DNA of 64,000 nucleotides from positions 1 through 64,000 of the forward strand of contig JASGDY010000001.1 of the NCBI GenBank assembly GCA_047606825.1, given 5' to 3'. Shown here piece after piece: positions 8,974 through 18,507 of the stretch. The stretch is from Rhizosphaericola sp047606825 (lineage in GTDB: Bacteria > Bacteroidota > Bacteroidia > Chitinophagales > Chitinophagaceae). The notes under the pieces are model-generated. The model was not told the DNA's origin. It worked only from the letters and a program-made list of their open reading frames with translations, and did not search any database. Position 1 is the stretch's first letter; every line of letters starts with the position of its first letter. The translations under genes and the position numbers were made by a program.

Positions 8974-9315
8974 ATGAAGTGGTTTGCCTTTTTTATGTCG
9001 TTTTATATCATTGTTATTGGCAATATACCGTGTAACACCGATGACCGTTGTTGCGTTGAAGAAGTTGTGCTGTTAAAAAAAGGACAAAACACCGATATAC
9101 AAAAACTACCTTTAGAAGAAAAAAGAACGGAAAAGGAAATGCCTTGCTCTCCTCTTTTCCCCTGTTTTTCACACATTTCGTTCGTTGTTGTTTATCCCGG
9201 CGTACCAGCCATATATTGGGAAATCTGCCATAAGGCGGACTACAAACTTTTATACAAAAGCACCTTAACCAAATCCAATCCGTCCGCTGTTTGGCGTCCC
9301 CCTGCCACTGCTTGA
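8974..9315 (+). CDS. DUF6660-type small secreted protein
   Basis: 113 residues from the ATG at 8974; an in-frame ATG three codons earlier is less well placed against the promoter. The N-terminus MKWFAFFMSFYIIVIGNIPC and the C-terminal WRPPATA resemble the DUF6660 family, whose members start MK-(F/L)-F-SIY--VL--IPC and end with a W-PP tail. Cysteines lie at about residues 20, 26 and 27 and in a later CSPLFPC pair. DUF6660 genes often sit directly before TonB-dependent receptors, as here (174 bases ahead of one). A role in metal handling is a guess from that linkage and the cysteines. The family call is from memory and moderate. Confidence 0.55.
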   Translation: MKWFAFFMSFYIIVIGNIPCNTDDRCCVEEVVLLKKGQNTDIQKLPLEEKRTEKEMPCSPLFPCFSHISFVVVYPGVPAIYWEICHKADYKLLYKSTLTKSNPSAVWRPPATA

Positions 9316-9489
9316 TTTTTTCACGAATGTTGTTGCCGCTGCTAGCGGCAATACGATTGCCCTGTTTTTGGGGCAATAAGCTCAAAAGAGCAGGGTAAAT
9401 CTTTGTGCCTCCCTCATCCACAGGGAGCAGTACTCTGTGTACCATTGGAGACATCTCATTTTTTGTATTTACAGACATTTTATTTTACT

Positions 9490-11658
9490 ATGAACAAAAT
9501 TATTTTATTGATAGGCTTGATTGCCTGGGGACAGCTATGCAAAGGACAGAAAACAATTATTTTACAGATAAAAGACGTGGCAACGGGAATGCCCTTGTCC
9601 GATGCTGACATTAAAGATGCGGCAACCAACCGTTTTTACCGATCGGACGCGACAGGGATTGTAAGGCTATTGGCAGATAGCCTGCACCCAAGTACAATAG
9701 TGCACATCACGTTGGTAGGCTATGTAGAAACCAGAGATACCATCCATTATGGCTCAAAGGATACGCTGTATCTATTTCTGAAGCCCAATGAACGCGAAAA
9801 TGAAGCAGTCATCGTCAAGTCGACCAGGGACTCTAAAGCTATATCCAACCTGCCGACCCGGGTCGAGGTGTTGAACGCCGAAGAACTGGAGGAGAAAGCC
9901 AACATGCGGCCAGGAGACATCAGGATGGTGCTCAACGAAAGTACGGGCATCCAAACCCAGCAAGTCTCTGCAACGTCCGCATCGTCGAGCATCAGGATAC
10001 AGGGGCTGGACGGAAGGTACACCCAGATATTGAAGGATGGATTTCCGTTGTTTGCCGGGTTCTCGGGTGGGCTTGGGCTTTTGCAGACGCCGCCATTGGA
10101 CTTGCAGCAAGTGGAAATCATCAAAGGCGCAGCTTCCACATTGTATGGCGGAGGTGCTATCGCTGGTCTTGTGAACCTGATATCCAAAGAACCCAAGGTC
10201 CAAAGGGAACTGCGTTTTTTAATGAATGGGACATCTGCCAAGGGGTTGGATGTAAGTGCCTTTTACGGACAGAAATTCAAAAAGCATGGATGGACTATCT
10301 TGGCAACCCACAACAGGAGTGCCGCTTACGCGCCACACAATGCCATATTTACCGCTATCCCCAAGACTTCCAGATTTGTATTTAACCCTAAACTGTTCTT
10401 GTATCTTGACTCTTTGACCACGATTTCAGTTGGTCTGAACTCTGTTTTTGAAGATCGTATCGGAGGGCTTGCCGACTATGTCAAAAACAAAACAGCGCAA
10501 GGATATTTTGAAAAAAACAAAACGTTCAGGGTTGGTTCCCATTTTTCTGTTGAACGCCAACTGTCAGACGATAGGCATCTGGAAACAAAAAATGCGGTCA
10601 ATGTTTTTGACAGGAAGATTACCCTGCCGAACTATGTTTTTGACGGTCGGCAATTGTCCACTTATTCTGAGGTTAACTATGTCGTCCATCACAACGACGC
10701 AACGAATGTCGTAGGCATTAACCTTTATATGGACAGATTTTCTGAAAGAAAGTTGACAGACGCATTCCCATCCAGAAGCTATGCGCAGGCAACAATCGGC
10801 TTTTTTGAACAATATGGAGGTAGGTTATCTGATCGCTGGAAATTTGAAGCAGGTATTAGGGGAGACTACACGTTTGATTATGGTTTTTCATTATTGCCCC
10901 GGATGTCGATACTATATAAAATCAACCGGTTCCTAACCTCAAGGTTGGGTGGTGGCATAGGATACAAGACGCCTTCTATTTTTCTGGAAGATGCGGAAAG
11001 GGTGCAGTTCCACAACGTGTTGCCGATAACGACGGAACAAAATAGGCTGGAGCACTCTTTCGGTCTGAACTGGGACATTAACTATAAAACATTTTTCTTG
11101 GAAAATGTTAAGGTCAATGTCAACCAGTTGTTTTTTTACACCAAGATTCACCACCCGTTGTTGTTGCAACCGTATAATGCCACATCTCTTTTGCAGCCAG
11201 TCAACATACACGGAAATCTTCAAACAAAGGGCTGGGAGACAAACGTTAGACTGGCATACAGCGATTTTGCGTGGTATATCGGATATACTTACACCGATGC
11301 AACACTACATCGTAACGGAACAAAAACACCTAATCCACTTACCGCAAAGACAAGGCTTAACAACGTGCTGATGTACGAGGCTGAGGATAAATGGAAAATA
11401 GGCCTGGAAGCTTATTACTATAGCCGACAATACCTGAACGACGGTACGTGGGGAAGAGCGTTTTGGATTTTTGGTTTTATGATGGAGCGCACCTTCGGCA
11501 AAATCTCTGCGTTCATTAATTTTGAAAATTTTACCGACACAAGGCAAACAAAATACGGGAGCATATACACCGGGACAGTGAATACGCCAACATTTAAAGA
11601 CATCTACGCTCCGCTCGACGGAAGGGTTGTCAATGGAGGGATAAAGGTGAACTTATAG
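9490..11658 (+). CDS. TonB-dependent outer-membrane receptor
   Basis: 722 residues from the ATG at 9490, which begins a clear signal peptide (MNKIILLIGLIAWGQLCKGQ); the longer in-frame start at 9403 would bury it. A carboxypeptidase-regulatory-like domain (about 20-105) precedes a standard plug domain (about 110-235) with the motif VEIIKGAASTLYGGGAIAG, then a 22-strand-type barrel. Length and plug fit the siderophore, cobalamin or metal receptor class rather than SusC. It follows the DUF6660 gene and is convergent with the aminopeptidase. Substrate is unknown. Confidence 0.88.
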   Translation: MNKIILLIGLIAWGQLCKGQKTIILQIKDVATGMPLSDADIKDAATNRFYRSDATGIVRLLADSLHPSTIVHITLVGYVETRDTIHYGSKDTLYLFLKPNERENEAVIVKSTRDSKAISNLPTRVEVLNAEELEEKANMRPGDIRMVLNESTGIQTQQVSATSASSSIRIQGLDGRYTQILKDGFPLFAGFSGGLGLLQTPPLDLQQVEIIKGAASTLYGGGAIAGLVNLISKEPKVQRELRFLMNGTSAKGLDVSAFYGQKFKKHGWTILATHNRSAAYAPHNAIFTAIPKTSRFVFNPKLFLYLDSLTTISVGLNSVFEDRIGGLADYVKNKTAQGYFEKNKTFRVGSHFSVERQLSDDRHLETKNAVNVFDRKITLPNYVFDGRQLSTYSEVNYVVHHNDATNVVGINLYMDRFSERKLTDAFPSRSYAQATIGFFEQYGGRLSDRWKFEAGIRGDYTFDYGFSLLPRMSILYKINRFLTSRLGGGIGYKTPSIFLEDAERVQFHNVLPITTEQNRLEHSFGLNWDINYKTFFLENVKVNVNQLFFYTKIHHPLLLQPYNATSLLQPVNIHGNLQTKGWETNVRLAYSDFAWYIGYTYTDATLHRNGTKTPNPLTAKTRLNNVLMYEAEDKWKIGLEAYYYSRQYLNDGTWGRAFWIFGFMMERTFGKISAFINFENFTDTRQTKYGSIYTGTVNTPTFKDIYAPLDGRVVNGGIKVNL

Positions 11659-11711
11659 GCAATAGTATGAGCGCAACCCCAAAGGTTTGGGCCAATGGGG
11701 TTGTATCTTAT

Positions 11712-14249
11712 CTATTGTACCAATTCCTGCGCTCTCCGTAGATTGTCCGTTGCCTGCAAAATCTTGTTCTTTAAAACGGCGTTATAGTCTGTATGCTGTT
11801 CGATAAATGCTTTGACGACTTCGAATGCCTTCGCGTTTTGGTAATAGGAAAACGATGCGCGCAGCCAGTTGTCCGGAAAGAAGATGTCGCCTGTCTTTTG
11901 TATTGTCTGCAATAACTCCAATGTTTGAGGCAGATAACGGATGGAGGTTTCCTGCCTTAGTGGATGGTGCAGGTAGGAAAGTGCCGCGCCGACAGCCGAT
12001 TCATTGCTTCTGTTATGTTTCTGGGAAAGGTTGTTGAAGAATGCGTTGCGTGTTTCGATATCGGAAGATGCTCCCTGCATGATGATTTTGAAACGGGCGG
12101 CCCTGTCTGGGTTCTTGATGCGGGACAATTGTGCTTGTAACAACGCTTGGTTGTCGTTGTTGCGTAAGGCAAGTGACAAAGCCAGACCTGTATAGTCTTC
12201 GTCGTTTAGCGTGACACCGATCGGTGGACTTTGTTTTTTCCATGTTCCATACAAAACACTATAAGCCAGTTGTGACTGAAAAATATTTTGGTAACAGTCA
12301 AACAACACTTTTTTGTTGTTTTTGGGAGTCTGTTTTTGCATTGCGTACCATATTGTTTTTTCCAATAACGTACTTTCTTTTGAACGGTTTCCCTTGGAAA
12401 GAAATTCCCAATAAGTCGTTGCGATGTAATTAGAAATCAGACGCAGGTTCAATTCGTTTGTTTCGCTTTGTAGTTGACTGGATAGGAAATGCAATAGTTG
12501 GGTGGGATTGATTGTCGTATGGTTCAACATGTTTTCATAAAGCGAAATATAAGCACTGGCGCGTCTTACAGGGTTTTTAATTAAATTAAAATGGTGTAAT
12601 GCTACAGTGTCCGTCTGGAATGCACCATAGCCGATGCCATCTGAATTAAGCTGGATAAACAATGGTTGTTTTTTGTTTTTCAGCTCGGGGATTTCCTGTT
12701 GGCTATTGTTAAGATGAACGGGTATTGTTAAGATGCTGTCCGGATAATACAGGCTGATGTCAAAAGTCTGTTTCCATATTTTTTCTTCCGTTCCGTATTC
12801 GGGATGTTGTGATACGATAAACTTTTCTATGGTGTTGTTGGCATAGTCCGTTGTATAGTTGATGACAGGACGGTTAGGTTCGTTGACCCAGATATTGTTC
12901 CAGCTTTGCAGGTCTTCTGTTGTATAGTTGTTTAAAATAGCAATCAGGTCAGGCCAAGTCGCATTTTTATAGGCATATTGCTTTAAATATTGACGGATGC
13001 CTTTTTGGAAATTTTCCTCGCCCATCAACAGTTCTAGCTGTCGCATCATGATGGGTGCTTTGTCATAGATGATAGAGCCATACATCATTCCGGCGTTTTG
13101 CAGGTTGTCCAGTTTCTGGCGGATAGGATTTGCACCCAGCGTTCTGTCCACGCTATAAGCCAAAGGGAAATGTGAGGTTAAGAATTTTAAATCGTAAACC
13201 TCCTTGTTCGTCGACGCGCCTGTGCTTTTGTCCGACATGAAGTTGGCAAATACTTCCTTGGTCCACACGTCGTTGAACCAGTCCATTGTTACCATGTCAC
13301 CAAACCACATGTGGGCAACTTCATGGGCAATCAGATTGGAGCGCGTATTCAATTGGTTCTGTGTTGCGCTGTTGTCTAGAAACAAAGATGCGTTTTGGAA
13401 CAGGATTGCGCCCGGATGTTCCATCCCGCCAAACTGGAAATCGGGAATCGCCACCATGCCGTACTTTTGGAAAGGGTAGGGAATGCCTGTCCATTGTTCA
13501 TAATATTTCAGTGCATTGGCATAAATAGTAAAAATAGAATCCATACTGTTGCTGATTTTAGTCGTGTCTGTTTCGCGGTAAAGGATTCGGTTTTTGTTTA
13601 CGGTGTAATCCCTGAAATCACCGGTGGCAAAGGAAAAAAGATAGGTTGGTAGAATGTCGGAAACGGCGAAACGATATGTTTTTTTATTGTTTAAGATAAT
13701 GGAATCTTTTAATTTCCCATTGGCAATGGCGTTCCATTTTTTCGGGATGGTCAGCGACAGCTCAAACCGTGCTTTGAGGTTGGGCTGGTCAAAACAGGGA
13801 AACATCGTGCGCGCCCGGTCAGGTACAAACAAAGTGTACAGATAGCCGTCGCGCCGGTTCAATGCAGCATTGCCGGCGATGAAATTGCATTCTATTTTGT
13901 TGGTGCCATTGTTCAATAGTTTTCCGTCGATCGATATGTGTTCATTTTCGATGGTGGGTTGTACTCGTTGCTTGTTGACCGTGAGTGTTTTCAAGGATTT
14001 TGTATCTTCCTTGAAATCGATAAGTAGTGCCGAATCGTTTTGTTTTTTGTAGAGGAATGTCAGCGTTTCTTTACCGTCGATGTTCTCTGTTTTGCTTTCA
14101 GGAATGGAAAGATATAGGTCGTATTTGATTTCGCTGATGGTACTTTTTCGGTATTGAGCCAGTTCATAGGAAACGCCGGGTTCCTTCTTTTGCGCTTGTA
14201 TGTTTGTCAATAATAATAGGCACGTTATGAGGATAGAAAGTCGGTTCAT
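11712..14249 (-). CDS. M1-family zinc aminopeptidase
   Basis: 845 residues with a signal peptide (to about residue 20, NIQAQ). It shows the gluzincin zinc site HEVAH at 309-313 with the third ligand Glu332 in WTKEVFANF. The exopeptidase motif, GAMEN in most members, reads GGMEH at 274-278, a variant that may alter the N-terminal binding pocket. The fold continues with a long helical C-terminal domain. M1 enzymes remove N-terminal residues from peptides; the signal peptide puts this one in the periplasm. It is transcribed divergently from metH and convergently with the receptor. Confidence 0.92.
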   Translation of the reverse strand: MNRLSILITCLLLLTNIQAQKKEPGVSYELAQYRKSTISEIKYDLYLSIPESKTENIDGKETLTFLYKKQNDSALLIDFKEDTKSLKTLTVNKQRVQPTIENEHISIDGKLLNNGTNKIECNFIAGNAALNRRDGYLYTLFVPDRARTMFPCFDQPNLKARFELSLTIPKKWNAIANGKLKDSIILNNKKTYRFAVSDILPTYLFSFATGDFRDYTVNKNRILYRETDTTKISNSMDSIFTIYANALKYYEQWTGIPYPFQKYGMVAIPDFQFGGMEHPGAILFQNASLFLDNSATQNQLNTRSNLIAHEVAHMWFGDMVTMDWFNDVWTKEVFANFMSDKSTGASTNKEVYDLKFLTSHFPLAYSVDRTLGANPIRQKLDNLQNAGMMYGSIIYDKAPIMMRQLELLMGEENFQKGIRQYLKQYAYKNATWPDLIAILNNYTTEDLQSWNNIWVNEPNRPVINYTTDYANNTIEKFIVSQHPEYGTEEKIWKQTFDISLYYPDSILTIPVHLNNSQQEIPELKNKKQPLFIQLNSDGIGYGAFQTDTVALHHFNLIKNPVRRASAYISLYENMLNHTTINPTQLLHFLSSQLQSETNELNLRLISNYIATTYWEFLSKGNRSKESTLLEKTIWYAMQKQTPKNNKKVLFDCYQNIFQSQLAYSVLYGTWKKQSPPIGVTLNDEDYTGLALSLALRNNDNQALLQAQLSRIKNPDRAARFKIIMQGASSDIETRNAFFNNLSQKHNRSNESAVGAALSYLHHPLRQETSIRYLPQTLELLQTIQKTGDIFFPDNWLRASFSYYQNAKAFEVVKAFIEQHTDYNAVLKNKILQATDNLRRAQELVQ

Positions 14250-14373
14250 GTTTTTTGTTTGATAGGCAATATACGGTGAACTTCTTTAAATTCCTTGTCG
14301 AGTATCTCCTTTGCCTGGCGCATCGGTGCTGTCCATGTGCGCTTTGGATGTCCATTAACCCAATTTTTCTTCG

Positions 14374-14381
14374 TAATTTTG
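14374..14381 (+). promoter_or_regulatory. -7 promoter box (TAATTTTG) upstream of metH part 1
   Basis: Exact TAnnTTTG match on the plus strand, 137 bases before the ATG at 14519. It would leave a leader of about 130 nt that contains the stem-loop at 14390-14442. Confidence 0.4.
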
Positions 14382-14389
14382 CGCCGCAT

Positions 14390-14442
14390 GGGCGGATTTG
14401 TTTATTGTTCGGCTCGAGTGGAAATGAACGAATAAACGCCGG
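14390..14442 (+). promoter_or_regulatory. Stem-loop in the metH leader, possible regulatory RNA
   Basis: About 12 pairs form between 14399-14410 and 14426-14438 (one bulged G, one G-T pair), extended by GGC/GCC pairing below an internal bulge, with a 15-base loop GGCTCGAGTGGAAAT. It sits just after the candidate promoter and before the methionine synthase gene. I could not match it to SAM-I, SAM-II, SAH or cobalamin riboswitch consensus by eye. Confidence 0.3.
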
Positions 14443-14518
14443 AAAATTCCTATCCAATAGTTTCCCGCACGTTTAGTTAAAAAGTCCATTTTCCTATTGC
14501 AAATAAGAAGTACAAAGT

Positions 14519-15538
14519 ATGAAGACTTTAAAAGAATCATTGCAGGACAGGATTCTCGTCATTGACGGCGCGATGGGTACGATGATACAGCAATACCATC
14601 TCACCGAGGAGGATTACAGAGGTACACGGTTTGCCGACTGGGAATGTCCCATCAAGGGGAACAACGATATATTGAGCATCACGCACCCCGAGATCATACA
14701 GGAGATACACCTTAAATATCTGGAAGCCGGCGCGGATATCATCGAGACCAATACATTTAGCGGTACCACCATCGCGCAGGGTGACTACAAAATGGAAAGC
14801 CTCGTGCATGAAATCAACTACGAATCGGCACGCAATGCCCGCATGGCCATCGAACAGTTTTTCCAAAAGCATCCTGAAAATACCACTCCGAAATTTGTCG
14901 CGGGCGCTATCGGACCGACCAACAAAACCTTGTCGTTGTCGCCGGACGTCAACGACCCGGGTTTCCGTGCCGTGACTTTTGACGAAGTGGCACAGGCGTA
15001 CTACGAGCAGGTGCATGGTCTGGTCGAGGGCGGCGTTGATATTTTGTTGGTTGAGACGATTTTTGACACACTCAACAGCAAGGCGGCGATTTACGCCATC
15101 AAGCAATATTTCCATGACAAAAACCTACCGGAACTACCCATCATGATCAGCGGTACGATTACCGATGCGAGTGGCCGCACGCTGAGCGGGCAGACTTTGG
15201 AAGCGTTTTATATTTCGGTGATGCACGCCAATCCGATTAGCGTCGGACTGAATTGTGCGCTCGGCGCGGCGGAGATGCGTCCGCACATACAGGAACTTAG
15301 CCAGATTGCGTCCTGCTACGTGTCGGCCTATCCTAACGCCGGACTTCCCAACGCGATGGGCGAATATGACGAACTGCCGCACCAGACCGCGCATTTCATC
15401 GAGGAATGGGCCAAGGAAGGTCTGGTCAATATCGTCGGTGGCTGTTGCGGTACGACGCCCGACCATATCCGGCATATTGCAGATGCGGTCAGGACGATTG
15501 AGGCGCGGCCGTTGCCGGTGGTGGATACGGTGTTGTAA
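14519..15538 (+). CDS. metH: Methionine synthase part 1, homocysteine S-methyltransferase domain
   Basis: 339 residues covering only the N-terminal homocysteine-binding barrel of cobalamin-dependent methionine synthase. The early motif VIDGAMGTMIQ is present, and the zinc ligands are visible as a Cys in LNCALGA and the pair in GGCCGTTPDHI near residue 308. This domain activates homocysteine thiolate for methylation from methylcobalamin. The remaining domains are in a separate gene starting 262 bases downstream, so the two products must assemble. A split enzyme of this kind is, from memory, common in this group. Confidence 0.92.
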   Translation: MKTLKESLQDRILVIDGAMGTMIQQYHLTEEDYRGTRFADWECPIKGNNDILSITHPEIIQEIHLKYLEAGADIIETNTFSGTTIAQGDYKMESLVHEINYESARNARMAIEQFFQKHPENTTPKFVAGAIGPTNKTLSLSPDVNDPGFRAVTFDEVAQAYYEQVHGLVEGGVDILLVETIFDTLNSKAAIYAIKQYFHDKNLPELPIMISGTITDASGRTLSGQTLEAFYISVMHANPISVGLNCALGAAEMRPHIQELSQIASCYVSAYPNAGLPNAMGEYDELPHQTAHFIEEWAKEGLVNIVGGCCGTTPDHIRHIADAVRTIEARPLPVVDTVL

Positions 15539-15611
15539 TCTTTCAAGTTCTAAATGTTTTTATATACGCCACTTTGGAAGGAAACGTGCGGTGGATAATG
15601 TGAACACCTTA

Positions 15612-15672
15612 CCGTCATTCCCGCGAAGGTGGGAATCTGATACCTAAGACTCCCGCCTTCGCGGGAATGGCG
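15612..15672. repeat. Palindromic repeat with ATTCCCGCG arms, copy 1
   Basis: An inverted repeat whose left arm ATTCCCGCGAAGGTGGGA pairs with the right arm TCCCGCCTTCGCGGGAAT (one mismatch), around a short spacer. A second copy is at 24311-24402. The arms resemble the widespread ATTCCC...GGGAAT repeats such as dRS3. It occupies the gap between the two methionine synthase genes; nothing else is visible in that 262-base gap except a T-rich stretch before 15801. Confidence 0.75.
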
Positions 15673-15800
15673 CGCAAGCGTGTTCATTGTTTACATCTGT
15701 GCTTATTCCTTTGGCGTATTGCATGTTTTTGGCAAAGTTTCGATATTGATAGGCTTGGAGCACAACGTTTTTACTTTTTGTTTTTTACTTTTTACTTTCA

Positions 15801-18470
15801 ATGATCAAACCATATTTACGACTGTCGGGTCTTGAACCTTTGGTGGTACGGCCCGAGATGAATTTTGTCAATATCGGGGAACGGACTAACGTTACGGGGT
15901 CCAAAAAATTTGCACGTCTTATCCGCGAGGAAGATTACGAGGCGGCGTTGGGCATCGCGCGTCAGCAAGTGGAAAGCGGTGCGCAGGTCATCGATGTCAA
16001 CATGGACGATTCCTTGCTCGACGGCAAAAAAGCAATGGTCACTTACCTCAACCTTTTGCAGGCCGAACCAGACATTGCGAAGATTCCCGTCATGATTGAC
16101 TCGTCCAAATTTGAAATCATCGAGGCGGGACTCAAATGCGTGCAAGGAAAATGCATCGTCAACTCCATCTCCATGAAGGAAGGCGTGGAGAAATTTGTCC
16201 AGCATGCGCGCATCTGCCAGGCGTTCGGTGCGGCGGTCGTGGTCATGGCTTTTGACGAAAAAGGACAGGCAGATACCCTCGAACGTCGTGTCGAAATATG
16301 CAGCCGCGCCTACCATATATTGGTCGATGAGGTAGGCTACCATCCCGAGGACATTATTTTTGACCTCAATGTGTTTGCTGTCGCCACCGGCATGACCGAA
16401 CACAACAATTACGGTGTCGATTTTATCGAGGCGACAAGGATTATCAAGCAAAAATTTCCCTTGGTCAAGATTAGTGGCGGTGTCAGCAACCTGTCGTTTT
16501 CCTTCCGTGGCAATGAGACCGTGCGCGAGGCGATGCATAGCATTTTCCTGTATTACGCCATCAAGGTCGGCATGGACATGGGCATCGTCAACGCTGGACA
16601 GTTGACGGTCTATGACCAGATAGAGCCCAACCTGCGCCGTCTCTGCGAAGACGTCATACTCAACCGAGGCAATGACAACAACGAGGCGACTGACCGCCTG
16701 ATTGCCTTTGCCGAAACGGTCAAGTCCGCCGGAAAGGAAACGAAAAAAGACGACGGTTGGCGACAACTGCCCGTCGCGGAACGTCTTGCCCACGCATTGG
16801 TCAACGGCATCACCGAATATATCGACGAGGATACGGAAGAGGCGCGACAGGCTTTTGCCAAACCATTGCAAGTCATCGAAGGACCGTTGATGGACGGCAT
16901 GAATGTCGTCGGCGACCTTTTCGGTGCGGGTAAAATGTTTTTGCCGCAGGTCGTCAAGAGTGCGCGTGTCATGAAAAAAAGCGTAGCATATTTAACCCCA
17001 TTTATTGAAGAAGAAAAGAAAAACAATCCCATCGCAAGCGGCGGAAGTGTACCAAAAATATTGATGGCGACTGTCAAAGGCGACGTACACGATATTGGTA
17101 AAAACATTGTCGGCGTGGTATTGGGATGTAATGGTTACGATATTGTAGACCTTGGTGTGATGGTGCCGACCGAAAAGATTTTGGATACTGCCGTCAAGGA
17201 AAAAGTGGACGTTATCGGCCTGAGCGGACTGATTACGCCTTCGCTGGACGAGATGGTCAATGTCGCCGCTGAAATGAAGAAGCGTGACATGGATTTGCCG
17301 TTGATGATTGGCGGTGCCACGACTTCCCGGATGCACACTGCGGTGAAGATTGCACCGCAATACGACCAAGGCGTCATCCACGTACTGGATGCGTCCAAAA
17401 GCGTCGGTGTCGTCAGCCGGTTGCTCAACCCACAGCTCAAAACGCCGTTTCTTTCCAAAATCAAGGAGGAATATGCGGTATTGAAAACCAATTTTGACAA
17501 TAAAAAACCTGTAAAGAATTATCTCCCTTACGCCGATGCCATAAAAAATCCGCTCAATATCGATTGGGACAGTTTCACGCCATACGTTCCGAAACTCAAG
17601 GAGAATAAGGTTTTCCATGATTACGACCTTACGGAAATCAGGAACTATATCGACTGGAAACCGTTTTTCATCGCGTGGGAACTGCACGGCAACTACCCGC
17701 AGATATTGACCGACGAGGTCGTGGGCAAGGAAGCGAGCAAATTGTTCCAAGATGCCAATACTTTATTGGACAAAATCATTGCCGAAAAATGGGTTTCCGC
17801 ACACGGTACGGTTGGCTTCTGGCCGGCGCACAGAACCGCTCCAGACACGGTAACGGTTGATAACAACGGTACGTCGGTACCTCTGGAATTCATGCGTCAG
17901 CAAGTCAAAAAAGCAGATGGCCAGCCCAATCTTTCTTTGGCGGATTTCATAAGTCCCGGGAAACAAGATTATATCGGCGCGTTTGCCGTGACGATAAAAG
18001 GAATCGAACCACATATCGAACGACTGAACAGTGAACACGACGACTACAACAAAATCATGTTGCAGGCACTGTGCGACCGTTTCGTCGAGGCTTTCGCCGA
18101 GCTTTTGCATAAAAAAGTCCGCACCGAATATTGGGGATATATCCAGGACGAATCCTTAAACAACGAAGAACTTATCAAGGAAAGATACCAAGGCATCCGT
18201 CCCGCGCCCGGCTATCCCGCCTGTCCCGAACACACGGAAAAATACAAGCTGTTTGATTTGCTGAAAGTGCAGGACACCGTCGGCATCGAGCTGACCGAAT
18301 CTTTGGCAATGTATCCTGCCGCCAGTGTCTGCGGTTGGTATTTCAGCCATCCCAAAAGCCAGTATTTCGGTATCGGAAAAATCATGGAAGACCAGGCCAA
18401 GGACTACCAGCAACGGAAAAACTGGGACGATGAAACCGCGGAAAAATGGTTGCGTCCGGTGTTGGAATAG
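15801..18470 (+). CDS. metH: Methionine synthase part 2, pterin, B12 and AdoMet domains
   Basis: 889 residues that continue the methionine synthase. The methyltetrahydrofolate-binding domain starts at once (NIGERTNVTGSKKF). The cobalamin cap and Rossmann domains follow, with the B12 motif DVHDIG near residues 428-433, whose His is the lower cobalt ligand, then GLSGLITPS and GGATTS. The C-terminal AdoMet-dependent reactivation domain has RPAPGYPACPEHTEK. Together with the upstream 339-residue gene it makes a complete MetH. The start follows a T-rich, TTTTTACTTTTT-containing stretch. The oxidoreductase gene begins 37 bases later. Confidence 0.93.
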   Translation: MIKPYLRLSGLEPLVVRPEMNFVNIGERTNVTGSKKFARLIREEDYEAALGIARQQVESGAQVIDVNMDDSLLDGKKAMVTYLNLLQAEPDIAKIPVMIDSSKFEIIEAGLKCVQGKCIVNSISMKEGVEKFVQHARICQAFGAAVVVMAFDEKGQADTLERRVEICSRAYHILVDEVGYHPEDIIFDLNVFAVATGMTEHNNYGVDFIEATRIIKQKFPLVKISGGVSNLSFSFRGNETVREAMHSIFLYYAIKVGMDMGIVNAGQLTVYDQIEPNLRRLCEDVILNRGNDNNEATDRLIAFAETVKSAGKETKKDDGWRQLPVAERLAHALVNGITEYIDEDTEEARQAFAKPLQVIEGPLMDGMNVVGDLFGAGKMFLPQVVKSARVMKKSVAYLTPFIEEEKKNNPIASGGSVPKILMATVKGDVHDIGKNIVGVVLGCNGYDIVDLGVMVPTEKILDTAVKEKVDVIGLSGLITPSLDEMVNVAAEMKKRDMDLPLMIGGATTSRMHTAVKIAPQYDQGVIHVLDASKSVGVVSRLLNPQLKTPFLSKIKEEYAVLKTNFDNKKPVKNYLPYADAIKNPLNIDWDSFTPYVPKLKENKVFHDYDLTEIRNYIDWKPFFIAWELHGNYPQILTDEVVGKEASKLFQDANTLLDKIIAEKWVSAHGTVGFWPAHRTAPDTVTVDNNGTSVPLEFMRQQVKKADGQPNLSLADFISPGKQDYIGAFAVTIKGIEPHIERLNSEHDDYNKIMLQALCDRFVEAFAELLHKKVRTEYWGYIQDESLNNEELIKERYQGIRPAPGYPACPEHTEKYKLFDLLKVQDTVGIELTESLAMYPAASVCGWYFSHPKSQYFGIGKIMEDQAKDYQQRKNWDDETAEKWLRPVLE

Positions 18471-18507
18471 CCAACGAAAAAGAAAACATAATGCATATTT
18501 TATTTTC

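Noticed and set aside
9014..9478. 154-codon minus-strand frame across the DUF6660 gene
   Set aside because: No signal, domain or promoter; the plus-strand frame has a better start, promoter and C-terminal motif.
14519..18470. Split metH as a frameshifted or broken single gene
   Set aside because: Both parts end or start cleanly at domain borders with a 262-base gap holding a repeat, so this is two genes rather than one damaged gene.
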